Assembly: GCA_035551475.1 (NCBI GenBank)
Contig: DASZMX010000105.1
Span: 1 to 21,127, forward strand
Reading direction: 5' to 3'
From: DASZMX01 sp035551475
GTDB taxonomy: Bacteria > Verrucomicrobiota > Verrucomicrobiia > Limisphaerales > Palsa-1400
DNA: 21,127 bases
Each line of letters begins with the position of its first letter. The first letter of the stretch is position 1. Shown here in pieces: positions 1 through 8,482 of this stretch. The translations under genes and the position numbers were made by a program. A model generated the notes under the pieces. The model searched no databases and was not told the origin of the DNA. It saw nothing but the letters and a program-made list of their open reading frames with translations.

Positions 1-533
1 ACGCGGAAGGAGTGCAACCGGATTTGCTGGCGCTCGCGAAAGGGCTCACCGGCGGTTACCTGCCCATGGCCGCCACGCTGGCTGCACAACCTATATTTGA
101 CGCATTTCTCGGCGACTACGAAGAATTTAAAACCTTCTTTCACGGCCACAGTTTCACCGGCAATCAACTGGGCGCCGCCGCCGCGCTCGCCAGCCTCGGC
201 GTGTTGGCCTCCCCCCAATCCCAGGCCAATCGCCGCGCCCTCGAAAATAATTTGCGCCTCCAACTCGACACGTTATGGAGTCTTCCCGCCGTGGGCGACA
301 TCCGCCAAGTCGGCCTCGCGGCGGGCGTCGAATTAGTCAAGAATTGGAAAACACGCGAACCCTTTCCGCTGGAAAAGCGCGCGGGCATTCGCGTCTGCGA
401 AGGAATGGCGCGACGCGGCGTGCTGACCCGCCCCGTTGGAAACGTCATCGTGCTAATGCCGCCCTATTGCGCCACTTCGCGGCAAATCGAGCAGATCGTC
501 GCATCCCTCCGCGCCTCCATCGCAGACCTGTAA
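1..533 (+). CDS. bioA: Adenosylmethionine-8-amino-7-oxononanoate aminotransferase, C-terminal part (5' end outside window)
   Basis: This is a pyridoxal-phosphate aminotransferase of biotin synthesis. It transfers the amino group of S-adenosylmethionine to 7-keto-8-aminopelargonate to give 7,8-diaminopelargonate, in the cytoplasm. The frame is open to the left edge (codons from base 3 read A-E-G-V-Q-P-D), so about 177 C-terminal residues of a protein normally near 430 are present. The motif ALAKGLTGGYLPMA holds the lysine expected to form the Schiff base with PLP (codon 39-41). HGHSFTGNQLGAAAALASL matches the conserved BioA segment that follows it. A GTG at 12 lies inside the conserved core and is not the real start. 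Biotin genes would be expected to the left. BioA is clearly favoured over other class III aminotransferases by the KGLTGGYLP and HGHSFTGN blocks. Confidence 0.9.
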   Translation, partial: AEGVQPDLLALAKGLTGGYLPMAATLAAQPIFDAFLGDYEEFKTFFHGHSFTGNQLGAAAALASLGVLASPQSQANRRALENNLRLQLDTLWSLPAVGDIRQVGLAAGVELVKNWKTREPFPLEKRAGIRVCEGMARRGVLTRPVGNVIVLMPPYCATSRQIEQIVASLRASIADL

Positions 534-674
534 CCTCTCCGCCCATCCCGGCTAATCGCACCTTCGCATGACCGATTTTATGTCATACCTATAACAAAGT
601 TTGGTAGAGGAATAATAGTTGACTCGTGCATGCGATCTTTGGCGGAGTCTAATTTCGGCGTGGATTACGGCGCG

Positions 675-2036
675 CTATAATGACCAACCTTTGCGGTATT
701 CGTAGTGGAGATACTGGTTGGCGTCGCGGTCGTTGGTGAACTTCATGTTTTCGCTGTCCCACAAGAGCTGGCTGCCGCCGTTGCGGAGACAAACGGTTCC
801 CAGTTGCACGGCTTCAGTGAGTGGACCGGAAAAGGCGAAATTCGAGCGGGTCTCGGAACCCGTTTTACAGGCGGCAATCCACTCTTGGTAGTGACCATTC
901 TTCGAGCGCGCCAGGGTGGGCGCGGGGCGTTGATAACTTTTATCGAGCGCCGCCGGCGACAAATGCACGCCTTGCCCGCCCCACCCGGTTACGAGCATTT
1001 TGCCGCGATCACCCACAAAAATAACGCCGTCTTCGGCGTCCAGCTCCTGGCCCTCCGGCAATTCGTCCGGGCGTTCGGGCAGCAAGCCGCCGTCATACCA
1101 GTGCAGCTTGACAGGCGGCATCTCCCCGCGCGCGGGAAATTGGTAATGCACGTGGCCGGCGGCGGTGACGCTATCGGGAAAGACGGGCGTGGAACTGGCC
1201 TCGATGGAAGTGGGCGCGCCCAGCTTGAGCGCGGAAAAAACGGGCGCAAGATTGTGAATGCCCATGTCGCCCAGGCCGCCCGAGCCAAAGTCCCACCAAC
1301 CGCGCCAACGAAAGGGCGCATACACGGGGTGATAAGGGCGATAAGGAGCCGGGCCGAGCCACAAATCCCAATCGAGCGTGGACGGCACGGCTGGCGTGTC
1401 CGTCGGACGCTCAATGCCTTGGGCCCACCACAGGGGCAGATGCCCTTTGTGGGTGGGGCGATCCGACCAGGCATGCACTTCCCGCACCGGGCCAATGGCG
1501 CCATCGGCCAGCCATTCATTGATCTGGCGGTTGGCGTCAAAGGCCATCCCTTGATTGCCCATTTGCGTGGCGACTTTGGCCTCGCGCGCCGCCTGCGCCA
1601 GGAGCCGCGCCTCCCGCACGGTGTGCGTCAGCGGCTTTTCGCAATAAACATGTTTGCCCTGTTTGATCGCCGCCATGGAAACAATGGCGTGATTATGATC
1701 GGGCGTGCCCACCACCACAGCGTCAATGCTTTTTTCCTTGTCAAGCATTTCTCGGAAATCCTTGTACACTTTGGCCTGCGGATATTTCTTGAACGTATGG
1801 GCGGCGTGGTCCCAATCCACGTCGCATAGCGCCACAATATTCTCGCTGGTCATTTCCCCCAGGTCGGAGCCGCCCTGCCCGCCCACACCGATGCCCGCGA
1901 TATTCAACTTGCTGTTGGGTGAAGGCGCGCCGTTGCGCCCCAGCACACGGCTGGGCAGGAGCAGCAGAGTGGACGCCACGCCGGCAGCGGACAAAAAATG
2001 GCGGCGGGATACGCCGCGGGCTGGGTCGTGCTTCAT
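675..2036 (-). CDS. Gfo/Idh/MocA family oxidoreductase with Tat signal
   Basis: A 453-residue NAD(P)-dependent sugar or inositol dehydrogenase-type protein, likely exported. The N-terminus carries a twin-arginine signal (SRRHFLSAAGVASTLLLLP, about residues 10-28). The Rossmann nucleotide-binding loop GIGVGGQGG follows near residue 50, then VVVGTPDHNHA and the family signature YCEKPL, which holds the catalytic-domain lysine. The C-terminal half has GLGDMGIHN, typical of the bacteroidete/verrucomicrobial subgroup. Its ATG overlaps the TGA of the upstream DUF1080 gene (ATGA, 2033-2036), so the two are translationally coupled. Members of this subgroup are known to oxidise glycosides at C3, some with tightly bound cofactor; that activity and the substrate here are inferred from the partner gene. 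It ends in a TAG at 675. Confidence 0.9.
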   Translation of the reverse strand: MKHDPARGVSRRHFLSAAGVASTLLLLPSRVLGRNGAPSPNSKLNIAGIGVGGQGGSDLGEMTSENIVALCDVDWDHAAHTFKKYPQAKVYKDFREMLDKEKSIDAVVVGTPDHNHAIVSMAAIKQGKHVYCEKPLTHTVREARLLAQAAREAKVATQMGNQGMAFDANRQINEWLADGAIGPVREVHAWSDRPTHKGHLPLWWAQGIERPTDTPAVPSTLDWDLWLGPAPYRPYHPVYAPFRWRGWWDFGSGGLGDMGIHNLAPVFSALKLGAPTSIEASSTPVFPDSVTAAGHVHYQFPARGEMPPVKLHWYDGGLLPERPDELPEGQELDAEDGVIFVGDRGKMLVTGWGGQGVHLSPAALDKSYQRPAPTLARSKNGHYQEWIAACKTGSETRSNFAFSGPLTEAVQLGTVCLRNGGSQLLWDSENMKFTNDRDANQYLHYEYRKGWSL

Positions 2037-3001
2037 AATGGAGTCAGCTTGAGGTTCCGATACGCTATGCCGCCGTGATCGCCTTGCAGATAAATGGGGC
2101 CGGGCAACTCTTCATGGCTGTCCAGCGCTCCGCCCGTGATGCCAGGGATTTCTTCATGATCAATAATCGTCCGGCCATTGAGCGTCACGGTCACGACCCG
2201 GCCTCGCAACGTAATGTCGAACGCCTGCCATTGCCCGGGCCGTCGCGGCGGTTCCGGGTGCGGCGCCAGAAAACCATATATGGCGCCCATATGATGGCTG
2301 GGCGGCTCCGCGAGTGAGTCATCCTCCACCTGCACCTCATACCGTCCGCGCAGATAAATGCCGCTGTTGGCCCCTGGCGGACAATTGACCTCTACCTGCA
2401 ACCGAAAATCCGCAAAGGAATCGCGCGTGATCAGATTGGCGCCCGCTGAGTGGTTGACAAGGCAGCCTTGCTCGACCGCCCAGCTGCCGGCGCGTTCTGG
2501 GCGGTCAAACTTCCAGCCGCTGAAATCCAGGCCATTGAACAAGTCCCGCTCCAACCCCGGCGTATGGGCGCGCGGAGCCGGCAATGCCGGCGCCGGGACG
2601 CCGATCCAAGTCCATTTTGTTGCATTGGGGCCCTCGGCCGTACCCGTGATGCGGTCGTTCGCCAAAATACCGTGAAATACCAAATCGTTCGTGCTTCCTT
2701 CCTCTTCACGAGGCGAAACGAAAGAAATCGCGGGCCCCAAAATTTCGATCTTCGGCAAACTCCGCGCGCTGCCCCATCGACCCACGAACTGGGCGCGAGG
2801 AGAATTGGCTCCCTCGCGGCTTTCAATTTCCAACCAAGACGGCATTTCCCGGGCGGAGGCGGGGTCTGTGATAGTCAAATCCCAGCGGCCCGCGTAAGAC
2901 TCCGCGCCGGCACGGCCCGCAGGCACGAAAATGGACGAAACCAGAATAAAAATGAGCGAGACGGGAGCGATGACAAATTTGGCTCTGGTGGCGCGAGTCA
3001 T
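2033..3001 (-). CDS. DUF1080 (3-keto-disaccharide hydrolase) domain protein, secreted
   Basis: A 322-residue exported protein. An N-terminal hydrophobic signal (about residues 8-33, ending near AGRAGAE) is followed by a small beta-rich region starting YAGRWDLTITDP, then the DUF1080 domain from about residue 150 (DLFNGLDFSGWKF, NSGIYLRGRYEVQVEDD, GQWQAFDITLRG, GPIYLQGDHGGIAYRNLKL at the end). DUF1080 proteins adopt a concanavalin-like fold, and characterised members cleave 3-keto-glycosides. The gene is first in an operon with the Gfo/Idh/MocA oxidoreductase, overlapping it by four bases, which fits oxidation at C3 followed by cleavage. The N-terminal beta region is an extra domain compared with short single-domain members. 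The ribosome binding site ahead of the ATG is weak. Substrate unknown. Confidence 0.87.
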   Translation of the reverse strand: MTRATRAKFVIAPVSLIFILVSSIFVPAGRAGAESYAGRWDLTITDPASAREMPSWLEIESREGANSPRAQFVGRWGSARSLPKIEILGPAISFVSPREEEGSTNDLVFHGILANDRITGTAEGPNATKWTWIGVPAPALPAPRAHTPGLERDLFNGLDFSGWKFDRPERAGSWAVEQGCLVNHSAGANLITRDSFADFRLQVEVNCPPGANSGIYLRGRYEVQVEDDSLAEPPSHHMGAIYGFLAPHPEPPRRPGQWQAFDITLRGRVVTVTLNGRTIIDHEEIPGITGGALDSHEELPGPIYLQGDHGGIAYRNLKLTPL

Positions 3002-3089
3002 GGGGCGGGCTTATTGAACAACTGCGGCCGAAGGGCGGCAAGGAAAAGCTCACCAATGAAGGCGCGAGCGTAGAATCCGACGGAGGGCG

Positions 3090-5031
3090 TTAATGAACCG
3101 AGGCGAGCGTGCGGGCAGGCGCGGAAGCACGGCGACGAGGAAAGTTGTCAGGCCCAGCAATTGACACATCTTCCGACGGGTGCGCGGACTCCTGATGGCC
3201 CACCAAGGCCAGCAATTCCTGCACGGAGCCTTTCATGGATTCAGCCTGGGCATTCAATTCCTGCGCGGCGCCGGCGCCTTCCTCCGCGGTGGCGGCGTTG
3301 CCCTGCGTGACTTTATCCATTTCGCCCACTGCCTGATTGATTTGGGCGATTCCCTGGGTTTGCTCTTGAGAGGCATGGGCGACTTCGGCAACCAGATCGT
3401 CAACTTGACGAACCTTGGCGACGATTTCCGCGAAGGCCCTGGTCGCCTTGGCGCTGATTTCGACGCCTTGAGCGGTTTTGACGATGGCGTCTTCAATTTT
3501 GGCTGTGGTTTCGCGAGCGGCCTGGGCGCTGCGCTGGGCGAGGCTGCGCACCTCGTCGGCGACCACAGCGAAGCCCATGCCGGAGTCGCCGGCGCGCGCC
3601 GCTTCCACGGCCGCGTTCAGGGCAAGAATGTTGGTTTGAAAAGCAATTTCATCAATGGTTTTGATGATTTTGGCAATGTCGTCGCTGGAAACTTTGATTG
3701 CTTGCATGGCGGTGGACATGACCTCCATGTCAGCCGCGCCTTTGTCCGCCGCCGCGCGCGCTTCTTTGGCCAGGTCGTTGGCTTTCCGTGCGCTTTCCGA
3801 ATTGCGACGCGTCATGGAGGACATTTCCTCGAGGGATGAGCTGGTCTCTTCCAGCGATGCCGCCTGCTCACTAGCGCCGGCAGCAAGGGTCTGGCCGGAA
3901 TTCAGGAACTGACCGGCGGCGCCGGCGACTTGCAGGGAGCCGCGGCCGATGGTCCGAGCGACGCGGCTAAGAGCGCCTGTAATGCGACGGATAATCAAGT
4001 AAGCCAGCAACGTTCCCACCACGACCGTGGCCAGCAATCCCAAATAAACAAAGAGGGAGGCTTGATCAAGAATTGCGGTGGAGCGCGTCACCTGGTCGGA
4101 AACATTGGTCAACCCGGCGCCGGAAGAGGCGCCCGCGAGATTGGCCATGTCCAAAGCCAAAACCATGCGCGCCTTATTGATCTGGTCGCGGCTGCGCCAA
4201 TGGGACACGATGCTCTCCATGGAGGAAGCGTAAATTGCCGTGGCTTGTTCAAGATCATCGAACTGTTTTAAATCCGCGGGTTTGGTGGTAAGAGGGCGTA
4301 ATCCGTCCAGGATAGGCTTGACCCCCGTGAGCGCGGTCTGCGCCGCCGCGATGCCATCGAAGTTGCGTTGCGCCTGGCACTGCCAGGCCGCGAGGCGTCC
4401 GCTTTCGCCAATTTGAAGGACTTGATTGATGCCGATGATTTTCTTGAGGCGGTTTTGTTCGGTCTGGGTGGCCGCATTGGTGGCGATCTCGCCGGCTGCT
4501 TTGGCGTACATTTCCTCGCGGTAGGCTGACGCCGTCGCGACAAACAGTTGCGCGGCGGATTCCAGGCGCTGGCGGTCGTTCGCCAGGGATTGATTTTGTT
4601 CGACAGTTTGCTCGACCAATTGGGTAAAGGCATGGACGTCGCCGTCCAATTTTTCGGCGGCGGCTTTAAGGTCTTTCAGGGCCGGTTCGCGCGCCCCGAG
4701 CTGTTTGGCTTCCGCTGATGTGGGACTGAAGTTCGCGCAAGCGGCTGCGGCCATTTTGAAGATACGAAATGTCCTCGGTTTCTCCATACACCCGAACCTG
4801 ATACATGGCCTGGAGCACGTCGCGTTCGATCTGGTTGGCGATGGAGACGTTGGGGACGTTCTGGCGGCGAAGGGCGCCCACTTCCACATGTGTTTTTCGC
4901 ATTCCGACGACGGCGACCAAGCCCAGCGCCGCCGCAATCAAAAGGAGCGCCGAGAAACCCGCGACGATCCGCTTTCCAATGGTCCAACTCTTGCGCGAGC
5001 CGGCTCCAACCACGTAATGGGATTGCAACAT
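3090..5031 (-). CDS. Methyl-accepting chemotaxis protein, interrupted by a frameshift
   Basis: A membrane chemoreceptor that would signal to CheA/CheW. The reading frame is split. The N-terminal part (5031 down to about 4717) encodes a first membrane helix (RIVAGFSALLLIAAALGLV) and the start of a four-helix sensor domain (NVSIANQIERDVLQAMYQV). The rest, one base out of frame, encodes the remaining sensor helices, a second membrane helix (YLGLLATVVVGTLLAYLII), a HAMP-like linker and the signalling hairpin with the near-universal tip IDEIAFQTNILALNAAVEAA followed by GFAVVADEVRSLAQRSAQAA. Omitting one base around 4716 reads H-I-A-E-A-K-Q-L and restores about 645 residues. The ATG at 5031 is chosen because AAGGTGA lies 8 bases before it; the upstream TTG and ATG lack such a site. 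The gene is either a recent pseudogene or carries a base-call error. Confidence 0.85.
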
Positions 5032-5039
5032 ACTTAAAA

Positions 5040-5046
5040 TCACCTT
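5040..5046 (-). promoter_or_regulatory. Ribosome binding site deciding the chemoreceptor start
   Basis: AAGGTGA on the minus strand, 8 bases before the ATG at 5031. The alternative starts at 5073 (ATG) and 5163 (TTG) have no comparable purine-rich site, so 5031 is preferred. This also places the first membrane helix near the N-terminus, as usual for these receptors. Confidence 0.6.
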
Positions 5047-5244
5047 GTCATCGACTCTGGAGACGGGAGACATCACACGGATTTTGCGCAAAACCGGGCG
5101 TATTTTGTCATTAAGGGCGATCTTCCCGGAGGCAGGGCGCGGATTCGGCGGGTTTGGCGTCAATAGACAAGCCGAACGTCGTTTTGTTCAACCTCGGCGA
5201 GTTTTTTCATTGATCTGCCCGGGTGACAACGCTATTGAATACGC

Positions 5245-7566
5245 ATGCCCGTTAAAACCACCGGGGCGCAAACGGATGTTTTGGCCGCAGCGAGGGAGCG
5301 TTTGAGTTTCGCGCCGGCTCCGCCTTGGATCCGCCCCTGCCCTTTTCGCTCCGACTTTAAGTCCAAACAGACTGGGCATCAGACACAATTGCTGATGGAT
5401 CGCCAGGTGCATGCGGAACTGCGGCAGACATTTGTCCACGGCGCGGTGCGGCTGGAAACCTTGCAAGGCGTGCATCGGAATTCGCAATGGCGGCTGGATT
5501 TCGAGCCGCACTCCCAAACCCTGATCATTCATTCCATCTGCGTGCAACGCGGATCGCAAAAGGTGGAAGAGACGCGCCCGGACCAATTTCATATCGTGCA
5601 TCGCGAATCCGGGGAGGATCATCTCGATATCGAAGGCGTGGCCGCCTTGGTCGTCCTGGAGAATATCCGACCCGGCGACATTCTCGAATGGTCGTACACC
5701 CTGGAGGAGCGGACGCCGCTTCTGGCGGATCACGCGAGCGCGCTGTTCAGCGCGCCAGCCGCCACACCGATAGGGCGTTATCACTTTGCCGTCCGCTTCA
5801 AGACGGGCCGCCCGTTGAAATGGAAAGGCGCTTCGGACGATCTTTGCCCCGACGAAAGCCACGAAAACAACGAAACAACGTGGGTTTGGAACTGTGAGAA
5901 TTACCAAGGGACTTGGCTCGAGGAGAATACGCCGGATTGGTTCATTGATTTTCCCTGGGTGCAGGTTTCGGACTGCCCGGATTGGGAGACAATCTCGACG
6001 GCCTTCGCTGAAGCCTGGCAAGACGATCCGGCGGAGCCCACGCTCTTGGAGTTGGCCGCGAAATTAAAGCGCGACCATGCGAATGTCAGCGAGCAGATCG
6101 AGCACGCCATTCAACTCGTGCAGGATGAGTTTCGCGTCACTCCCACCGATGAAGAAGCGATGCTGCAGGCGCCCACCCCCGCCGCCACGGTGCTGCGCCG
6201 CCGGTTTGGCGATGGCAAAGATGTAGCCGCCCTGCTGGCCCGCTTGCTGCAATCTTTGCACGTGACAGCCCGGCCTGTCCTGGTCAATTCCGCCTGGCGA
6301 AAATCTTTGGGCGCGCTTTTGCCGATGCCGCTGTTCGATCGCGCCGTGGTGGAGTACCAAGTGCGCGGTGAAACCCGCTGGGTCGATCCCACCGCCCAAC
6401 GGCAGGGCGGCGGCTCGCTCAATCGCATCATCGAGGATTATGGGACGGGGTTGCCGGTGACGGCGGGTTCGCGGCTGGTGAGCGCCCCGGATTCCGCGGC
6501 GCGCACGAGCATCTATGAATTGAAGGAATCCATTCTGCTTGACACTTCGGGTTCGCCTTCCTGGCTAAGCGTCAACGTCACCGCCAGCGGCAGCCACGCG
6601 GAGACCTTGCGGCGCGAATTCGAAACCGAAGGCGCCGAAGCCATCGCCCGCCAGCGCCTGCAACATTACGCCGGCCGATTCACCCGCGCCAAACGCATCC
6701 GAGAGCTGGAATATCGCGATGACCGGGCGGCGAATGTCTTTGTGCTGGCGGAAGGTTTCGAGATCGACGGGTTCTTGACAACCGATTCCAAGCCTGGCCT
6801 GTATAAGCTTTCCGCGCCGAACGATTTTCTGCTTAGTTCGTTGAAGATGCCTGATCCCGAAACGCGGCGAACTCCCTTCGCCGTGCCCTATCCCTGCAAC
6901 ATTACGCACACCATCGAGGTGCATAGCCTGTCGCTGCCGCCGGGCATTGTCCAAACGCGTAATATTGACAATGAATTTGTGCATTTCAACCGGTTTCGCA
7001 AGACGCTGGCCGGCGATTGGACGATTAAATTTACGCTTTCCACTTTGACGGACGCGGTTCCACCCGGGGAAATCGATGCCTACCGGGAATCCCTGCGGGA
7101 GATTCGCAATGAGGCAAGTTGGTCGCTGCACGTGCCCGTGGGCCAGCCGCGCCCGCATCAACGCAGCGATTTCGGGCGCATTCCCAACGCGTGGCAACAA
7201 GCCGCGCAGGAGGCCGTGTCATCCGCGGCCCTGCCGCCAGCGCGCACGGCCATTCCGATGCCTATTTATACCCGCCCCGCCCTGCCATCGTCCCGGAGCA
7301 CAACCGTCAAGGCGCCCAGCGCCAATGGATCCAATGGCGGTCATAAACCCGGCAACGGAAGCAGCGCCGGCGCCGCGCCCGGCGCCGTCACGATGAAACG
7401 ACGGAAACGTCATCGACGCCACCGACGGAAGGAAAAGAAATTCAAGTTGCGGCATGCCGCGCTCGCCTTGGTGGCAGTCGCCATCGTGACGTGGCTGACC
7501 TATCTTTGCATCCGCACAGGCGATCCCCTCCTGCCCAAGGTGGAAATTACGCCGCTTTCCCGATAA
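5245..7566 (+). CDS. DUF3857/transglutaminase-like protein, catalytic residues lost, C-terminal membrane anchor
   Basis: A 773-residue protein. Residues about 25-250 resemble DUF3857 (IRPGDILEWSYTLEERTP). Residues about 270-400 resemble the transglutaminase core that usually follows it. In active members the core reads GDCKD, a histidine in a F-D/N-H context, and D-P-T. Here these read FGDGKDVAAL (Gly324 for Cys), FDRAVVEY (Arg366 for His) and WVDPTAQ (Asp381 kept), so peptidase or transglutaminase chemistry is not expected. A low-complexity Pro/Gly/Ser region (about 660-710) leads to a very basic stretch (RRKRHRRHRRKEKK) and one membrane helix (about 737-755), leaving 18 residues beyond it. 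There is no N-terminal signal peptide. By the positive-inside rule the large domain would face the cytoplasm, unusual for a family that is usually exported. It stands alone on its strand, with no clear Shine-Dalgarno site before the ATG. Confidence 0.78.
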   Translation: MPVKTTGAQTDVLAAARERLSFAPAPPWIRPCPFRSDFKSKQTGHQTQLLMDRQVHAELRQTFVHGAVRLETLQGVHRNSQWRLDFEPHSQTLIIHSICVQRGSQKVEETRPDQFHIVHRESGEDHLDIEGVAALVVLENIRPGDILEWSYTLEERTPLLADHASALFSAPAATPIGRYHFAVRFKTGRPLKWKGASDDLCPDESHENNETTWVWNCENYQGTWLEENTPDWFIDFPWVQVSDCPDWETISTAFAEAWQDDPAEPTLLELAAKLKRDHANVSEQIEHAIQLVQDEFRVTPTDEEAMLQAPTPAATVLRRRFGDGKDVAALLARLLQSLHVTARPVLVNSAWRKSLGALLPMPLFDRAVVEYQVRGETRWVDPTAQRQGGGSLNRIIEDYGTGLPVTAGSRLVSAPDSAARTSIYELKESILLDTSGSPSWLSVNVTASGSHAETLRREFETEGAEAIARQRLQHYAGRFTRAKRIRELEYRDDRAANVFVLAEGFEIDGFLTTDSKPGLYKLSAPNDFLLSSLKMPDPETRRTPFAVPYPCNITHTIEVHSLSLPPGIVQTRNIDNEFVHFNRFRKTLAGDWTIKFTLSTLTDAVPPGEIDAYRESLREIRNEASWSLHVPVGQPRPHQRSDFGRIPNAWQQAAQEAVSSAALPPARTAIPMPIYTRPALPSSRSTTVKAPSANGSNGGHKPGNGSSAGAAPGAVTMKRRKRHRRHRRKEKKFKLRHAALALVAVAIVTWLTYLCIRTGDPLLPKVEITPLSR

Positions 7567-7570
7567 CCGC

Positions 7571-8002
7571 TCAACCATGCGCAGGCCGTGGCGGCGGCAT
7601 GAGGCCCATGTCGCGCGTCGGAACATTCGGATGCGCCGCGGGAACGGCGCGGTCCGCTGGCCGGGTAAAATATGAGACAACCAGCAATCCCAGAGCCACC
7701 AGCGCCGGCAATGCCTTGGGGCCGTCATTCGAAGCTAAATGGGAAACAAACGCGCTGATACAAGTGATGGTGAAACCGGCATAAGCCCACTCTTTTAACA
7801 GTCGCGCGCCCGGAATCAACAACACCACCACCCCCAGCAACTTCGCCGTCCCGAGTAGGCTCGGAAAATAAGGGGGATAGCCCAAGTGCGCAAAGATGGC
7901 GAGCGCTTGCGGCGACCCCGCCAGATAGAGGCAGCCTGCCAAGGTCATCATGGCGCAAAACAGGCCGGTGCAAATCCAATAGGTAATCTTGGTGCTTTTC
8001 AT
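7571..8002 (-). CDS. DoxX-like membrane protein
   Basis: A 143-residue protein with four hydrophobic helices: ITYWICTGLFCAMMTLAGCLY, the segment around LLGTAKLLGVVVLLIP, AYAGFTITCISAFVSHLA, and ALPALVALGLLVVSYFT. The pattern AHLGYPPYFPSLLGTAKLLG followed by LLKEWAYAGF is typical of the DoxX-like (DoxX_2) family. Function is poorly defined; related proteins are small inner-membrane proteins linked to redox or respiratory roles. The ATG at 8002 is chosen over a more upstream frame extension because GGAGGA lies 8 bases before it. It is last in the minus-strand run after acpS, with a 99-base gap that holds two small inverted repeats. It converges with the DUF3857 gene, the stops being only four bases apart. 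Confidence 0.85.
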   Translation of the reverse strand: MKSTKITYWICTGLFCAMMTLAGCLYLAGSPQALAIFAHLGYPPYFPSLLGTAKLLGVVVLLIPGARLLKEWAYAGFTITCISAFVSHLASNDGPKALPALVALGLLVVSYFTRPADRAVPAAHPNVPTRDMGLMPPPRPAHG

Positions 8003-8010
8003 AGTGACGA

Positions 8011-8016
8011 TCCTCC
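8011..8016 (-). promoter_or_regulatory. Ribosome binding site of the DoxX-like gene
   Basis: GGAGGA on the minus strand, 8 bases before the ATG at 8002. It decides this start against an in-frame extension reaching 8050, which has no such site. Confidence 0.6.
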
Positions 8017-8050
8017 CCGAAACCTTTCCACCACCCTCCCAGCGGCGCAA

Positions 8051-8067
8051 TCAGGCTGCGCGCCTGA
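8051..8067. repeat. Small inverted repeat between acpS and the DoxX-like gene
   Basis: TCAGGC and GCCTGA form a perfect 6-base stem around a 5-base loop. A second, weaker stem (AGGC/GCCT, loop GAAT) lies at 8078-8089. Neither is followed by a T-run on the minus strand, so a classical intrinsic terminator is not supported. They could be a processing or attenuating structure between the two genes, or chance in GC-rich DNA. Confidence 0.3.
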
Positions 8068-8101
8068 GGAAATGGACAGGCGAATGCCTAACGCCGCGCC
8101 T

Positions 8102-8482
8102 TTAGGCCCCTTCGAGAATCGCCACCGCCGTCGCGTGCTTTTCGGTGTGGCTCAAGCTGAGATGAACCAACCGCGCTCCCCGTTTTTCCAACAACGCCAG
8201 GCCTTTGCCATGGAGCACGACATAGGGCTCGCCCGATTCGCGCCGCCGCACTTCCATGTCCAGCCACCCCAACTCCGCGCCAATCCCCGTGCCAAACGCC
8301 TTGGAGATGGCCTCCTTGGCGGCAAAACGGGCGGCCAAAAAGGGCGCTGGATTTTTATGTGACAGGCAATAGGCGGTTTCGGACGCGTGCAGAATGCGGG
8401 CGAGAAACCGCTCCCCAAACCGTGTGTAGGACGAAGCAATCCGCTCCACCTCGATCAGGTCAATGCCGGAGCCAAGGATCAT
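8102..8482 (-). CDS. acpS: Holo-[acyl-carrier-protein] synthase
   Basis: A 126-residue cytoplasmic enzyme that transfers 4'-phosphopantetheine from coenzyme A to the serine of acyl carrier protein, switching on fatty acid synthesis. The N-terminal motif GSGIDLIEVERI contains the metal-binding Asp, and FAAKEAISKAFGTGIG contains the second conserved acidic residue and the catalytic-site lysine. The C-terminal VHLSLSHTEKHATAVAI is the usual closing strand pattern. Length is normal for the family. Its ATG shares one base with the pdxJ stop (TAATG), so it is translationally coupled. The pdxJ-acpS order is the same as in many proteobacteria. Confidence 0.95.
   Translation of the reverse strand: MILGSGIDLIEVERIASSYTRFGERFLARILHASETAYCLSHKNPAPFLAARFAAKEAISKAFGTGIGAELGWLDMEVRRRESGEPYVVLHGKGLALLEKRGARLVHLSLSHTEKHATAVAILEGA

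Noticed and set aside
568..585. ATGAC...GTCAT inverted repeat after bioA, considered as a terminator or operator.
   Set aside because: The stem is only 5 bases with a long loop and no T-run. The rest of the 534-674 gap also shows nothing convincing; a TTGACT at 619 has no -10 box at the right distance.
705..1829. A 374-codon open frame on the + strand inside the Gfo/Idh/MocA gene.
   Set aside because: It is exactly antisense to a gene with clear family motifs, has no recognisable domain, and such frames are common opposite GC-rich genes.
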